Below are positions 15,048 through 24,055 of a stretch of DNA of 51,455 nucleotides, in pieces (position 1 is the first letter of the stretch; each line of letters opens with the position of its first letter). The notes below the pieces were generated by a model. The model did not search any database. It was not told the DNA's origin and was given only the letters and a program-made list of their open reading frames with translations. The stretch lies in the NCBI GenBank assembly GCA_002778785.1, contig PEZS01000001.1, positions 415,688 to 467,142 on the forward strand. Reading direction: 5' to 3'. Position numbers and translations under genes: made by a program. This DNA comes from Bdellovibrionales bacterium CG10_big_fil_rev_8_21_14_0_10_45_34 (lineage in GTDB: Bacteria; Bdellovibrionota; Bdellovibrionia; Bdellovibrionales; 1-14-0-10-45-34).

Positions 15048-15122
15048 ATCAGTATTGAAGGGAAAACCCTTTTTTGGGAGAGCGGAAAGGTCAAGGTCTT
15101 TAAGGCAGCGGAGCAATTAAAT

Positions 15123-17171
15123 CTAGAGGCGCCCGAAAGGGAACCCAATATTAGGAGTCGTGGGCTGACCGTTTTTCGCTGTAGGAAACTTCATCTTAGC
15201 AAAAATTCCCATTACGCAGCCGTTTAGGCTATCTGCACCACTGATATCTGATTTTTTGACACGGGTAGATTTCACATTGCCCTCTGGTGAAATCTCCCAT
15301 TCGTACTCAATTCTGCCAGCCAAATCAGGGTTCGAAAGCAATGACCTTTCATAACAGCCTTGCACTTCGCCAAGGTACTTTTTTACAACCGCCATCACTT
15401 GAGCCCGTGTTAACCCTTCAGATGCTCCGATTGAGACAAGTTTAGGATTCCCGACAACGACGCCTGCGACAGCTCTCTGACCAGCCTTTCCGGAAAGACC
15501 TTGCATGCCATACCCAGCGCCTGAGCCGACGCCCAAACCTTTTGTTTTAACACCCGCCAAACCTCCCGAAGGAAGTTTGCCACCAGAGCTTTTCAGGTTG
15601 CTAATCATCCCCGACGTATTTATCGACGGTGCGGATGCGCCTCCTGCGTTCGGATTTGGGTTAATAGAAACACTTACAGCATCTGTCGGTTTTGTCGAGA
15701 TAGCCCCAAGTGCCGCGAGAGCACCCACTTTGGTCACATCGACGGCCGGCGCTTCGACCACTCTTTGTGGCAGACTCTTAGCGGGTTGATTTACTTTCTC
15801 GAGCGGCTTTGAAGGTTTAATCACGACTTTCTTAGGAGATCGTTGAACTTTCTTTACAATTTCCTTAGGTTTCGGCTTTGGTATTTCTTTTTTTACAACT
15901 GGTGCAGGAGTCGGTGTGGGTGTAGGTGTTGGAATAGCCGGCGGGGGAGGGGCAGGAGGCTTTTCTACAAGAAGTCTAGCAAATCGATCGGGCATCCCAT
16001 CAATTTTTGGAGCATTATGATCAGGAACATTCATTACAAGCATCATCGTTAAGAAAAAATGAAATAGCCCTGATACAAACGACGATTTTCGAAATTCTTC
16101 GTCGGGCTCCATAAATATTTTCTTACCGATTTGCTTAGGGGCGGGAGCATAACGAAAGCAAATTCTAATGTCATTTTTAATCTTAAGAGTGCACAGGTCA
16201 TCGGGATTCAACTTATAAAAATGCCCATGTGAGCGTGCGGTTAGCATTTTTGCACTCAACAAATCAGCCATAGACATCTTGGTGCCAGCTCTTGTCACTT
16301 CAACGTCAGCACCTTTTGGAACAAAACAAATCGTTTCCCTACTTGAAAACTTAGCAAGGTCGATGCTTTGCTTAATAGTGGGAAGCCTTAGGTTCGCCTC
16401 CAGCGAATTACCAACTTTTACTTTCTCACCAACATTGTATTGCTGAATGTCGTAGACTTGATCTTTCCAAATTACGTAACTTTCGAGAACTCTGCGGCCC
16501 ATCGGAAGAGCAAGCGAACCTTCTCGAGGACTTTCATAAAATGATAGGCCATCAGCCATTACTGGTTTGGAGCGGCGCTTGTCACGAGGCTTTTTGAGAT
16601 TTTTTCTTGATACGGATGAAGGAGAAGTTGGCGTTCTGTTTGGAACCGTAGCCCCTAGAGTGGGCATTGTCATGTAACTCAACTCATCACTCCGTCGCTG
16701 ATCGGTGGTGTTTTCTGATGCGGCGGACATCTTTGCCGGAGAAGAGTTAAGAATTGTAGGAGCATTAGAAATAGCTGTGGGTGAACTTGCGACAGTGTCA
16801 GAGTGAGGGGCGGCTTTTGTCTCTAAGACTTTGGTTTTTTCTTCGGCGGGACGGTGATAGACAGAGCAAATGCGCACATTTCCTGCCGCAAACTCCAGCT
16901 CATCAGGAAGGATGCATTCGTTGATTCTCTTTCCGCCTACGAAGAGACCATTGCTACTGTTGAGATCCTTAAGTGTGAGATTGTTTGACCTATCGATGTT
17001 GATCTCTAAGTGACGTCTCGATAGAGTATCGAGGTGAGGAAGGCTCACTTCACATGAAGAATGTCTTCCTAAAAATATAGGAACTTCTTCGAAAAAATAA
17101 CTTTTATAAGCACCATCTGCTGCGATTATTTGCAGTTCGAGTTGGTACGGTAGTCTCTTTTTATCACTCAC
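15123..17171 (-). CDS. FHA-domain gliding motility protein with AgmX/PglI C-terminal domain (GltG/AgnA-like)
   Basis: The protein has 682 residues. The N-terminus (about 30-90) is a canonical FHA phosphothreonine-binding domain: FLGRHSSCEVSL, LSRRHLEI, LKDLNSSNGLFVGG. A low-complexity linker and a second folded region follow, then one membrane helix (about 365-383, FHFFLTMMLVMN). Next come a periplasmic Pro/Lys stretch (PTPTPTPTPAP, KPKPKE) like TonB and a C-terminal AgmX/PglI domain with the paired cysteines VQGCYERSLL and LNGCVMGIF. This is the architecture of the cytoplasm-to-periplasm linker of Glt-type gliding machines. It is encoded between the TPR genes and the motor genes on the same strand. 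Confidence 0.85.
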   Translation of the reverse strand: MSDKKRLPYQLELQIIAADGAYKSYFFEEVPIFLGRHSSCEVSLPHLDTLSRRHLEINIDRSNNLTLKDLNSSNGLFVGGKRINECILPDELEFAAGNVRICSVYHRPAEEKTKVLETKAAPHSDTVASSPTAISNAPTILNSSPAKMSAASENTTDQRRSDELSYMTMPTLGATVPNRTPTSPSSVSRKNLKKPRDKRRSKPVMADGLSFYESPREGSLALPMGRRVLESYVIWKDQVYDIQQYNVGEKVKVGNSLEANLRLPTIKQSIDLAKFSSRETICFVPKGADVEVTRAGTKMSMADLLSAKMLTARSHGHFYKLNPDDLCTLKIKNDIRICFRYAPAPKQIGKKIFMEPDEEFRKSSFVSGLFHFFLTMMLVMNVPDHNAPKIDGMPDRFARLLVEKPPAPPPPAIPTPTPTPTPAPVVKKEIPKPKPKEIVKKVQRSPKKVVIKPSKPLEKVNQPAKSLPQRVVEAPAVDVTKVGALAALGAISTKPTDAVSVSINPNPNAGGASAPSINTSGMISNLKSSGGKLPSGGLAGVKTKGLGVGSGAGYGMQGLSGKAGQRAVAGVVVGNPKLVSIGASEGLTRAQVMAVVKKYLGEVQGCYERSLLSNPDLAGRIEYEWEISPEGNVKSTRVKKSDISGADSLNGCVMGIFAKMKFPTAKNGQPTTPNIGFPFGRL

Positions 17172-17315
17172 AGTCTAGAATTCCTTGATTCCAGTATTCC
17201 AGAAGCTTTGCGTGTGAGCGAGGTGATTCCGCCAAGCCACGACTTACGACAAGCCTTGATTTTGCCATGCGCGGAGAGGTCAAAAATCAGATGGAACCAG
17301 AGCGCTTTGACATGT

Positions 17316-20300
17316 CTACATTGCTGATTGCACCCAGGGGTGTACTGTACCTATAGGCCTACCGGCTCTCTTTGCCTGGACTAAGGTGGATCGAAACTTC
17401 CCTTGAAAACCGAATTCTTTGTAGAGCCCGGTTTTACCCCAAAGTGCCGTTGCATCTCTAGAATTTAATTTGATCGCTTCATTGAAGCTAGCGTACGCAC
17501 TTTCAAGATCATTCATAAAGAGGCTGTTTACCCCTCGTAAAGAAGCTGGTCGGGAGTCCGAAGGGGAAATCTCACTAGCTCTCGCCAATATCACACTGGC
17601 CATAGAGTAATCTTGGTTTTTCGTGTAAATATCAGCGAGTCGAAGAAGCAAATTCACATCACGTGGTTTATCATAAAGTGCTTGCCGTATTGGTTTTGTA
17701 GCCAGTGGTGAAGTTTCACGTGCGCGTGCAAGCACCTGCGATTCAAGAGCTTCATTGACCTCCTCTTGACCCTTAGACTCACACCCTTTGACGAAACGAG
17801 TGAAGATTTCGTATTTTTCTGCGGACTGCATACACTTATTAAAAAAACTATTCGCGCTATCGGCGTACTGTTTAGCTTGCCCACCAAGAGCATTCCTATA
17901 CTCCTGCACTTGTGCTGCCGATAAACCAGCGGGGACTGGAGCATTTTTAAGAAACCTTTCAAACTCCAGGTTTACAAGGCCTAGCATGTAAAGTGAGGCA
18001 ATCGTCCACCTTCCGTTGCCGTAGCTAATAACTTTCTGAAGCTGCGCCGTAAGCGCCTTAAGCATCTTGTCTTTCTCTTGAACAGCCTGAGCCTCTTTAC
18101 CAGCACTCATTTGCACTTGCCTAAAACGATCTAAAGCCCCACGACTTAGCAAAAATAACGAGTGCGCAGCCATAACACTAAAAACTGGATCTTTACCGGA
18201 CCATTGCGCTGCTTTTTGAAATGCTGGCTCGGCCTGATTCACTTGCCCTTGGCGATAAAGAGCAATTCCTTTCCAGTAGTAACCTCTTAAATCTTTGACT
18301 TGTTCGCTTGAGCTAGCAAGAGCCGACCAATTTTGCGCCTTGAAGTGCATTTCAGCAACTTTATCAATTTGCGCAAGATCAGAAAAATCCTCAGCGGCAT
18401 CTTTGAAATCCCCCATGGACTCTCTCATCTCTGCGGCACTACTAAGAAGCTTTTTACTGTCCGCCATTTTGGGGTATTTTCGAGCAAACATCTCGAAGTA
18501 CTTCGCCGCACGCCGAAAATCCGCAGTGATTAGCGACATCTGGCCCATGGCTGTCACTACCTCTTGTGCGTATTTAGAATTGCTATGCTGAAACAAAAGC
18601 TGCTCTCCGACCTCGTAAGCCTTCGGATCTTTCTTCGATCTAAGAGAAGTGAAAGCCTGATAGAGAGCTTGATCGCCGATGGATGAGCCCTTGTATTTTT
18701 GGGCAAACTTTAGAAGATCGGTAGTTGTTGAACTTTTTGAGAAGTCACCAGCTTCTGATTGAATTTTTCTGTATTCCGCCTGCTTAACAATCTCTGTCAT
18801 TTCTGCTCTTATATTTGCAGGCAGCGACCCTATCGCAGCCAATTCTTTGCCCGCCTTGATCAGGCCAGCGTAATCTTCGCGCTGATTGAAGGAGTCTAAG
18901 ATCAGATCTGCAGCCAAGCGCACTTCTTCATGATTAGGGTGGTTTCTGATGTAGTCGAAGAAAGATTTAACGGCCTCGTCAAACTTTCGTTCATCGTAGT
19001 AAGTGCGGCCAATATTGAACCGCACCGTCGGCAAAGCTTTATCTTTTTGATAGTATTTTACAAAAACTTCACCCACAGCGCGAAGTCCCGATCTGGCCTC
19101 AACTAATTCAAGACGACTGAGTGAAAGTGGATTCTTAAGCGCTGTAATATAAGACTGAAGAGCTGAATCGTAGTAGGTCTTTCGCTGCTTGGGGTTTTTC
19201 AGTTTGCTTGCAAGTTCTTCGTAGTAGCGACCAGCCTCAACGGAATTTCTGATCTTAAACGCACTTTCGCCGATATTCAGCCTAATCGCATTTGCAAAAC
19301 GGCTACTGGGAAAAGTCTCAAGATAGGTCTGGTAAGCTTCGATTGCTAAGCGATAGTCAATTTCACCACGACTTTCCTGAGCCCTTTGTTGAAAACGAGT
19401 TGCCACATCCCGCATGAAAATTTCGAAGTTGGTGGAATACTTCTTTTTATCCTCTTCAGAGAAAATGGGGGAGCCTTGAATCCTGTTGAGAGTTTTTTGT
19501 ATCTCCTCTGCAAATCCAACGATCGGCCACTTATTCTGTGAATTCTTCATGGCCTCATAGGTTCTTTCGACTGCCTCAATTTTGTCTTCGACGTTTTCTG
19601 AAATTTTCAAAAGTTCAAAATAAACTCGTGTCGACCAGACGAACTTCTTCTTTAAGTTAAGTCTTCGCCCTAAAGCTCGCAGAACTTTTTGGTAAGAAAT
19701 CTTGTTATTACTTATAGAATAGAAATAAGCGATAGGATCTTTCATGCGAGGGTTCAACCTCTGAATCTCTTGAGCCTTCAGTTCACTGTAGGGCCACACC
19801 ATGGCCAAAAGTGCATCTCTGCGAACATCGGTTTTGCGGTAAATCGCAGGCATATCCTCGACGTTTATGTCAGCGTCTTGAACCAATACAGCTTCAAAAG
19901 ATCTAAACGCATCGACGAATTTGTTCTGGTTGATATGTACCCAGCCGATTTTGTAGCGAGCCAGTGGAGTAAATGGGCCCGGAGGTTTTGATAGAATTTT
20001 CATATAGACTTCTAGGGCAGTTTCTAAATCTTTTTTGTCTTCAAAGAAGAAATTGCCGAGCAATAATTGGCTTTCTGACCAGTGTATCGAGTTAGGAAAG
20101 TCCCGCGTTAACCTACCATACGTTTTTACCATCTCTTCAACTTGCCCCAACTCGCGGTATTCGTGAGCCATAAAGAAAAGCGCTCGGTCGCGCTCAGCTA
20201 TGTTAGGGAATTTATCTAAAATATTCTGGTAGATCTCAATAGCCTGTTGCTTTGGCCTTTTTTCATTTGTGAAGTCGAGCTCTTCAAGGGGGGTCCCTTC

Positions 20301-20567
20301 ATTCTCCGCACGTTTGATGGCATACATGTATCTGGCTTTATCTACATAAAGCTCGGCGAGGGCAAAATACAAGTCGGGCAGAAAACGAGCATCTCGAATT
20401 TCTTGCATTTTACTTCTGGTTTCATCTACAGATTTATTGACTCTCTCCAGATCATGGTAGAGCTGTTGTACGCTCTTAGTGCGCGTCACTTGAGAAAAGG
20501 AAGTATGAGCTATTCCCGAAAGTAAAATCACCACCAAAATCTGTGCAAGAGGCTTAGAAGTAATCAT
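17316..20567 (-). CDS. Large periplasmic TPR protein (AgmU/GltD-like)
   Basis: This 1083-residue protein has a signal peptide (MITSKPLAQILVVILLSGIAHTSFSQ) and no lipobox, followed by tetratricopeptide-like helical repeats along almost its whole length. Examples are ALFFMAHEYRELGQVEEM, LLLGNFFFEDKKDLETALEV, RFNIGRTYYDERKFDEAVKSF and LADIYTKNQDYSMASVIL. Proteins of this size and make-up in motility clusters (GltD/AgmU) lie in the periplasm and link the inner-membrane motor to the outer membrane. The assignment rests on architecture and context. Its ATG overlaps the end of the upstream TPR gene by four bases. Confidence 0.78.
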   Translation of the reverse strand: MITSKPLAQILVVILLSGIAHTSFSQVTRTKSVQQLYHDLERVNKSVDETRSKMQEIRDARFLPDLYFALAELYVDKARYMYAIKRAENEGTPLEELDFTNEKRPKQQAIEIYQNILDKFPNIAERDRALFFMAHEYRELGQVEEMVKTYGRLTRDFPNSIHWSESQLLLGNFFFEDKKDLETALEVYMKILSKPPGPFTPLARYKIGWVHINQNKFVDAFRSFEAVLVQDADINVEDMPAIYRKTDVRRDALLAMVWPYSELKAQEIQRLNPRMKDPIAYFYSISNNKISYQKVLRALGRRLNLKKKFVWSTRVYFELLKISENVEDKIEAVERTYEAMKNSQNKWPIVGFAEEIQKTLNRIQGSPIFSEEDKKKYSTNFEIFMRDVATRFQQRAQESRGEIDYRLAIEAYQTYLETFPSSRFANAIRLNIGESAFKIRNSVEAGRYYEELASKLKNPKQRKTYYDSALQSYITALKNPLSLSRLELVEARSGLRAVGEVFVKYYQKDKALPTVRFNIGRTYYDERKFDEAVKSFFDYIRNHPNHEEVRLAADLILDSFNQREDYAGLIKAGKELAAIGSLPANIRAEMTEIVKQAEYRKIQSEAGDFSKSSTTTDLLKFAQKYKGSSIGDQALYQAFTSLRSKKDPKAYEVGEQLLFQHSNSKYAQEVVTAMGQMSLITADFRRAAKYFEMFARKYPKMADSKKLLSSAAEMRESMGDFKDAAEDFSDLAQIDKVAEMHFKAQNWSALASSSEQVKDLRGYYWKGIALYRQGQVNQAEPAFQKAAQWSGKDPVFSVMAAHSLFLLSRGALDRFRQVQMSAGKEAQAVQEKDKMLKALTAQLQKVISYGNGRWTIASLYMLGLVNLEFERFLKNAPVPAGLSAAQVQEYRNALGGQAKQYADSANSFFNKCMQSAEKYEIFTRFVKGCESKGQEEVNEALESQVLARARETSPLATKPIRQALYDKPRDVNLLLRLADIYTKNQDYSMASVILARASEISPSDSRPASLRGVNSLFMNDLESAYASFNEAIKLNSRDATALWGKTGLYKEFGFQGKFRSTLVQAKRAGRPIGTVHPWVQSAM

Positions 20568-22132
20568 TCAAACTCCTCAAATTCTTCTTCATTGGTCTCA
20601 GGTACGACATTTGGCATAGTATTCTGATCGCATCGACTCGATATCAAAACCTTGAGGTCATCCGCCTCATCAAACCAAAACTCTCCTTCTTGAGGCCAAA
20701 AAATTCGGTCAAACCGAAGGTACGAGATCTTCTCTGACTCATACTTTCTGCCGGAGCCACTTCTAAGTACCCTCAAGGCATCTAGCTTTGCAGAGTAGTC
20801 AATAAAGGCCACTTGCTCTTCTGCATCGAGTAAGCGATTCGCAATTTCTCGTGCATGTGGTTCTGCTCGGGCCTCTATTCTCTGAATCATCTCTTTTTCT
20901 TTTAGATCATAGGAATCCAAAATTTTTTGCATAAATTCAAAATCATCAAAACCAAAGTCGACTAACCACTCTCTTTCAGATCGCAAAAGATTTACAAAAT
21001 CAGCCATCGCCTGAAGTGGGTGCTTGATCAGGGTCATTCTCGCGATTTCATCATCCTTAAAAAGCGATCCTCTGCCGCGAATGGCAGTGAAGGAGCTCGC
21101 ATATCTTTGTGAAAATTCTTTTGCTTGATCTGCAACACTTTCGTAGTGACAAAGATCCCTGTAGATAATCATTCGTAAAATGAATTTTTCGTGATTGGTG
21201 GCGACTCTATAAAAAGGAGCTTCTAACGAGGAGAGCAAGCCTAAGCTTTTAGAGTAGTCTTGCAGGTAGTACTTGGTCCATGCACGCTCAAGTATTACTC
21301 GAGCCATCTCTCGTTGTGGGAGTGTTCGTATAGTGGAATAGAGTGCATCAGCTGCTTCATAGTCTTTCTTTTCAAATATGAGTCTCGCTTTTTGAAGTCG
21401 GGCCCATTCTTTGAGGTTACCTATTTCATCTGCGGTATTAATTATCTTCTCAAATCTTTCTAGCGCTTCATCCGAGCGGTTTCTAGCCACCTCGCCGATT
21501 GCAGAGAGATACTCAAGTTTATGGCCCCAGTAGGTTGTCTTGTTTATTCTTGCCTGCTCCTTAAATCCCCAATCATTGAACCCAAAAATAAAATTCCGCA
21601 TAGACCTATGAAAGGAAACAAATGACTCGAGCTTCAAATCGAGAGGACCAAACTCTGTCTCCCAAAGCAGTTCCTCTGCCAATTCCACTTCGTCGTACGG
21701 GAAGGTCTGCATAATGCTGTCAATTCCCCTAAGGGCTTCAATGCCTATTTCAGTTCCCATTCGTTGCTGGATAAGGGCCAAAAATACTTGAGTTGCCGCA
21801 AAACTTTTGCCGAGCTTCAGAAGCCCTCGGCCCGCAGCCAAAAGACCTTCTGCTCCGTAATCGGTATCGGAGCCTCTTTCGTTCAAGCGATTACCGCCGC
21901 GAACAACCATGGCAGTGAAGTTGCCAGTTGCTTGGTCCTTTTCAATCTCGGCCCAAAATTCAGGATCAACCGGCAAATATTTGATTTTCTCTTCGAGAAT
22001 AGGCCTGAGATCAGGGCGATCTACCTTCTTTTCGGCTTCGTCAACAGCAGGTAAGACGTCTTGCGTCTGCGCTAGAGCTGAAGTGCACAAAAAATTTAGC
22101 AAGACTGTCGTGAAAAATAGTCGTTTTAGCAT
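20564..22132 (-). CDS. Periplasmic TPR-like protein of the gliding cluster (AglT/GltE-like)
   Basis: The 522-residue protein has a signal peptide (MLKRLFFTTVLLNFLCTSALA) and then alpha-helical repeat sequence, with segments such as AEGLLAAGRGLLKLGKSFAA and ALERFEKIINTADEIGNLKE that fit tetratricopeptide repeats. The tail is very acidic (ETNEEEFEEFE). No lipobox is visible, unlike the lipoprotein AglT/GltE, so the equivalence is tentative. It is preceded by the outer-membrane barrel gene (24-base gap) and coupled by a four-base overlap to the larger TPR gene. Confidence 0.7.
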   Translation of the reverse strand: MLKRLFFTTVLLNFLCTSALAQTQDVLPAVDEAEKKVDRPDLRPILEEKIKYLPVDPEFWAEIEKDQATGNFTAMVVRGGNRLNERGSDTDYGAEGLLAAGRGLLKLGKSFAATQVFLALIQQRMGTEIGIEALRGIDSIMQTFPYDEVELAEELLWETEFGPLDLKLESFVSFHRSMRNFIFGFNDWGFKEQARINKTTYWGHKLEYLSAIGEVARNRSDEALERFEKIINTADEIGNLKEWARLQKARLIFEKKDYEAADALYSTIRTLPQREMARVILERAWTKYYLQDYSKSLGLLSSLEAPFYRVATNHEKFILRMIIYRDLCHYESVADQAKEFSQRYASSFTAIRGRGSLFKDDEIARMTLIKHPLQAMADFVNLLRSEREWLVDFGFDDFEFMQKILDSYDLKEKEMIQRIEARAEPHAREIANRLLDAEEQVAFIDYSAKLDALRVLRSGSGRKYESEKISYLRFDRIFWPQEGEFWFDEADDLKVLISSRCDQNTMPNVVPETNEEEFEEFE

Positions 22133-22156
22133 CCTTGCCTCCGGAGTCTATTTGTC

Positions 22157-22888
22157 TTAGTTGGGGGAGGCCTCCTCAACGCGGCTTGCACTGGTTATCA
22201 CTGGCGTACCAGTGTTAAACGCAAAGCCAACTATGAGAGAGAGTATTCCGTTTACACCCGCATCATCGACGTAAATGTGTTCACGAACATCAAACTTCAA
22301 AGAGGTCGATTCGGACAAAAAATATCTACTAATCAAACCCAAACTAACGAGCGGCCTCATGCCGCCAAACTGGAACTGTCCTACGCCGGCACCCACGAGA
22401 AAGCTCGTCTCGCTATGAACGACGCCCTTGTTAAATAAAAGACTCTTATTGTAGAGCGGGGTGTAGATAAAGTTTGTCGTAGCGTACCAATTAATATAAT
22501 CGAGAAAGGAGTTCCTTTCTCCTAAAACCTCCAAATTGGGGACGATGCTTCTGAGATCGCCCTTCAAATCCGTCTCTACGTTGAAGGCATAGTTTGCGTT
22601 AATAATTTCCCACGCAGTAAACTCGCTGAATTGATAAGTGTAACTTAAACCCGTAATAACCGCTTTGTTGAAGGCGTCTATGGGCAAATAGCCAGCTTGG
22701 ACTGTCAAATGATCCGCCGGAAGATAGGCCCTGTTCTGAACGGCAACTAATTTGGGAAGGTCATAAACGTCACTGTTAGCCTCTTGCGCTGAAGCTTCAG
22801 TTTTGAGCAGGGCAACGGAAAAAAATAAGGCCGAACAGACCAAATGAACTAGCAAGTTGCTACACTTATTCAAATTTCCCCCTAACAT
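22157..22888 (-). CDS. Outer-membrane beta-barrel protein of the gliding cluster
   Basis: This 243-residue protein has a signal peptide (LVCSALFFSVALLKTEASA) followed by a small barrel with strands such as DHLTVQAGYLPI, VITGLSYTYQF, AWEIINANYAF and GILSLIVGFAF. It matches in size and pattern the eight-stranded barrel domain family found in myxobacteria and bdellovibrios beside gliding and TPR genes. It is the first gene of the minus-strand set barrel, TPR, TPR, FHA, motor. That gives a complete inner-to-outer membrane series. Its role would be the surface-side end of the machine. Confidence 0.75.
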   Translation of the reverse strand: MLGGNLNKCSNLLVHLVCSALFFSVALLKTEASAQEANSDVYDLPKLVAVQNRAYLPADHLTVQAGYLPIDAFNKAVITGLSYTYQFSEFTAWEIINANYAFNVETDLKGDLRSIVPNLEVLGERNSFLDYINWYATTNFIYTPLYNKSLLFNKGVVHSETSFLVGAGVGQFQFGGMRPLVSLGLISRYFLSESTSLKFDVREHIYVDDAGVNGILSLIVGFAFNTGTPVITSASRVEEASPN

Positions 22889-22954
22889 CTCTAACTCTAT
22901 CCAAGCTAATGGTCTGACGACAACTTAAAAAGTTCACTTGCTGTTGTCGCCGCT

Positions 22955-23494
22955 TTAAATCAAAAACTTTCGAAGTTCACTCTGAGTATAATGGTATTCC
23001 GCATAAATGAGAGTGTTTGAGATGCTGCGATGGCCAAGAGTGTATTGAACCAACCTAAGATCTTTTGTCTTAGCATAAAGCCTGATGGCAAACGTATGCC
23101 TAAGGCTATGGAGTTTCTTTTTCGCGGGTCGGTAGTTACACCAAATCTTCTGAAACCTTTGATAGGTGATGCCGAATATCCGGCCGTCTTTATCGGTCAA
23201 ATAGATTCTCAGCTCTCTGACAAGCCAATCTGCGAGAGGAATTTCCCGATCCTTTCCACCTTTTACGGATCTAATAAATACAGATCCTTCATTGGTATCA
23301 AAGTCTTGCTTTTCAAGGTTGAGAATCTCAGTTGCCCTTGCACCAGTTAAAGCGGCGAGAGCAATGAGCAAGCAGTCTCGGCGACATGTAGGCATGAATC
23401 TCTTAAGAATCGACATGAGGTGTTGGTATTCAACATCACTAAGATATTTCTCTTTTGTGAGCTGATAGGTTGCTGAACTCGATCTTTCTGTCAC
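22955..23494 (-). CDS. Small tyrosine recombinase (catalytic domain only)
   Basis: The 179-residue protein has the full active-site set of the phage-integrase family: Arg in TGARATEI (residue 53), Lys in VKGGKDREIP, HSLRHTFA, His in LGHRS and a Tyr in YAEYHYTQSEL. It lacks the separate N-terminal core-binding domain of XerC/D and phage integrases. Its size is that of FimB/FimE invertases and some integron or gene-cassette enzymes. It lies in its own unit between the gliding barrel gene and the Cys-rich protein gene. No attachment-like repeats were seen right beside it. The start codon is GTG and has no strong ribosome binding site. Confidence 0.85.
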   Translation of the reverse strand: MTERSSSATYQLTKEKYLSDVEYQHLMSILKRFMPTCRRDCLLIALAALTGARATEILNLEKQDFDTNEGSVFIRSVKGGKDREIPLADWLVRELRIYLTDKDGRIFGITYQRFQKIWCNYRPAKKKLHSLRHTFAIRLYAKTKDLRLVQYTLGHRSISNTLIYAEYHYTQSELRKFLI

Positions 23495-23539
23495 GAGTTA
23501 AGCGTCTCTTTATTTTAGTCCAGGTTCAAGAGATTTGGG

Positions 23540-24055
23540 CTAGCGACATTGTGACGGAAACGGCGCTCCCGCTTCGCAGGCGGCACTTCCTTGAGGACAT
23601 TGTGAGGGTTTCGGGCAGCCAGGTGGTTTTGCAGGAGAAGCACCCGACGGACAACGAACCTCCGCGCTACAATCTGATTTAACCTCCCTTTCGCCTTTTA
23701 CCGGAGTCGGACTGGGATAACAGCTCACCGTAGTTTCACGGCAACACGGAACAGAGGCGCCACACTGGGCAATTTTTCTAGGTATTCCTTCTGGTGAGGG
23801 AATCACCTGACAGGTCCAGCTTTTACAAAACGTTGCGGATACGGCGGTTATAACCGTCTCGCGAATGCCTGGAATCCAGCACGTAATCTCTTTTACACTT
23901 GGCGGACAGCTGATTCCGGTAGGCGGGGGGTTAGGACTATTTAAAGTAAAACATTCGGTATTTGTGCCTTCTAATCGAGGACACTTCGTATCTTTATAGA
24001 GAGTTTGTCCGAAAGATAGAGGCGCAAAAAATAAAGTAAAAACAAGATACTTCAT
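23540..24055 (-). CDS. Secreted cysteine-rich protein (16 Cys)
   Basis: The 171-residue protein has a signal peptide (MKYLVFTLFFAPLSFG) and a mature part with 16 cysteines, an even number suited to disulfides. It contains a CC pair (ASVPCCRETTVSC) and Pro-rich tails (SPTPVKGE, PAKPPGCPKPSQCPQG). No known domain is recognised. Its ATG overlaps the stop of the upstream VWA lipoprotein gene by four bases, so it is made together with that protein. It is the last of a three-gene set and is followed by the small recombinase gene. A role as a partner or ligand of the VWA proteins on the cell surface is an inference from context. Confidence 0.7.
   Translation of the reverse strand: MKYLVFTLFFAPLSFGQTLYKDTKCPRLEGTNTECFTLNSPNPPPTGISCPPSVKEITCWIPGIRETVITAVSATFCKSWTCQVIPSPEGIPRKIAQCGASVPCCRETTVSCYPSPTPVKGEREVKSDCSAEVRCPSGASPAKPPGCPKPSQCPQGSAACEAGAPFPSQCR

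Larger units (their letters stand above)
14474..15122. other. 650-base gap inside the gliding cluster with several inverted repeats
   Basis: No protein gene with a usable start site was found on either strand. The stretch contains a 13-base-pair perfect inverted repeat (14740-14779), a run of three plus-strand stem-loops ending in a terminator (14922-15047) and a second short terminator-like hairpin (15057-15076). The promoter of the motor trio must also lie in its left part. Confidence 0.6.

Noticed and set aside
14840-15050. c-di-GMP-I (GEMM) riboswitch
   Set aside because: AGGTAGCG near 15028 recalls part of the GEMM core, but it lies in the loop of a perfect terminator stem and the other conserved segments are absent.
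19689-19991. Plus-strand frame of 100 codons, with similar ones at 18295-18591 and 20247-20525
   Set aside because: All are complement frames of the large TPR gene, with no start sites.
23470-23682. Plus-strand frame of 70 codons across the recombinase/Cys-rich gene boundary
   Set aside because: It is complementary to the C-terminus of the Cys-rich protein gene and has no start site.
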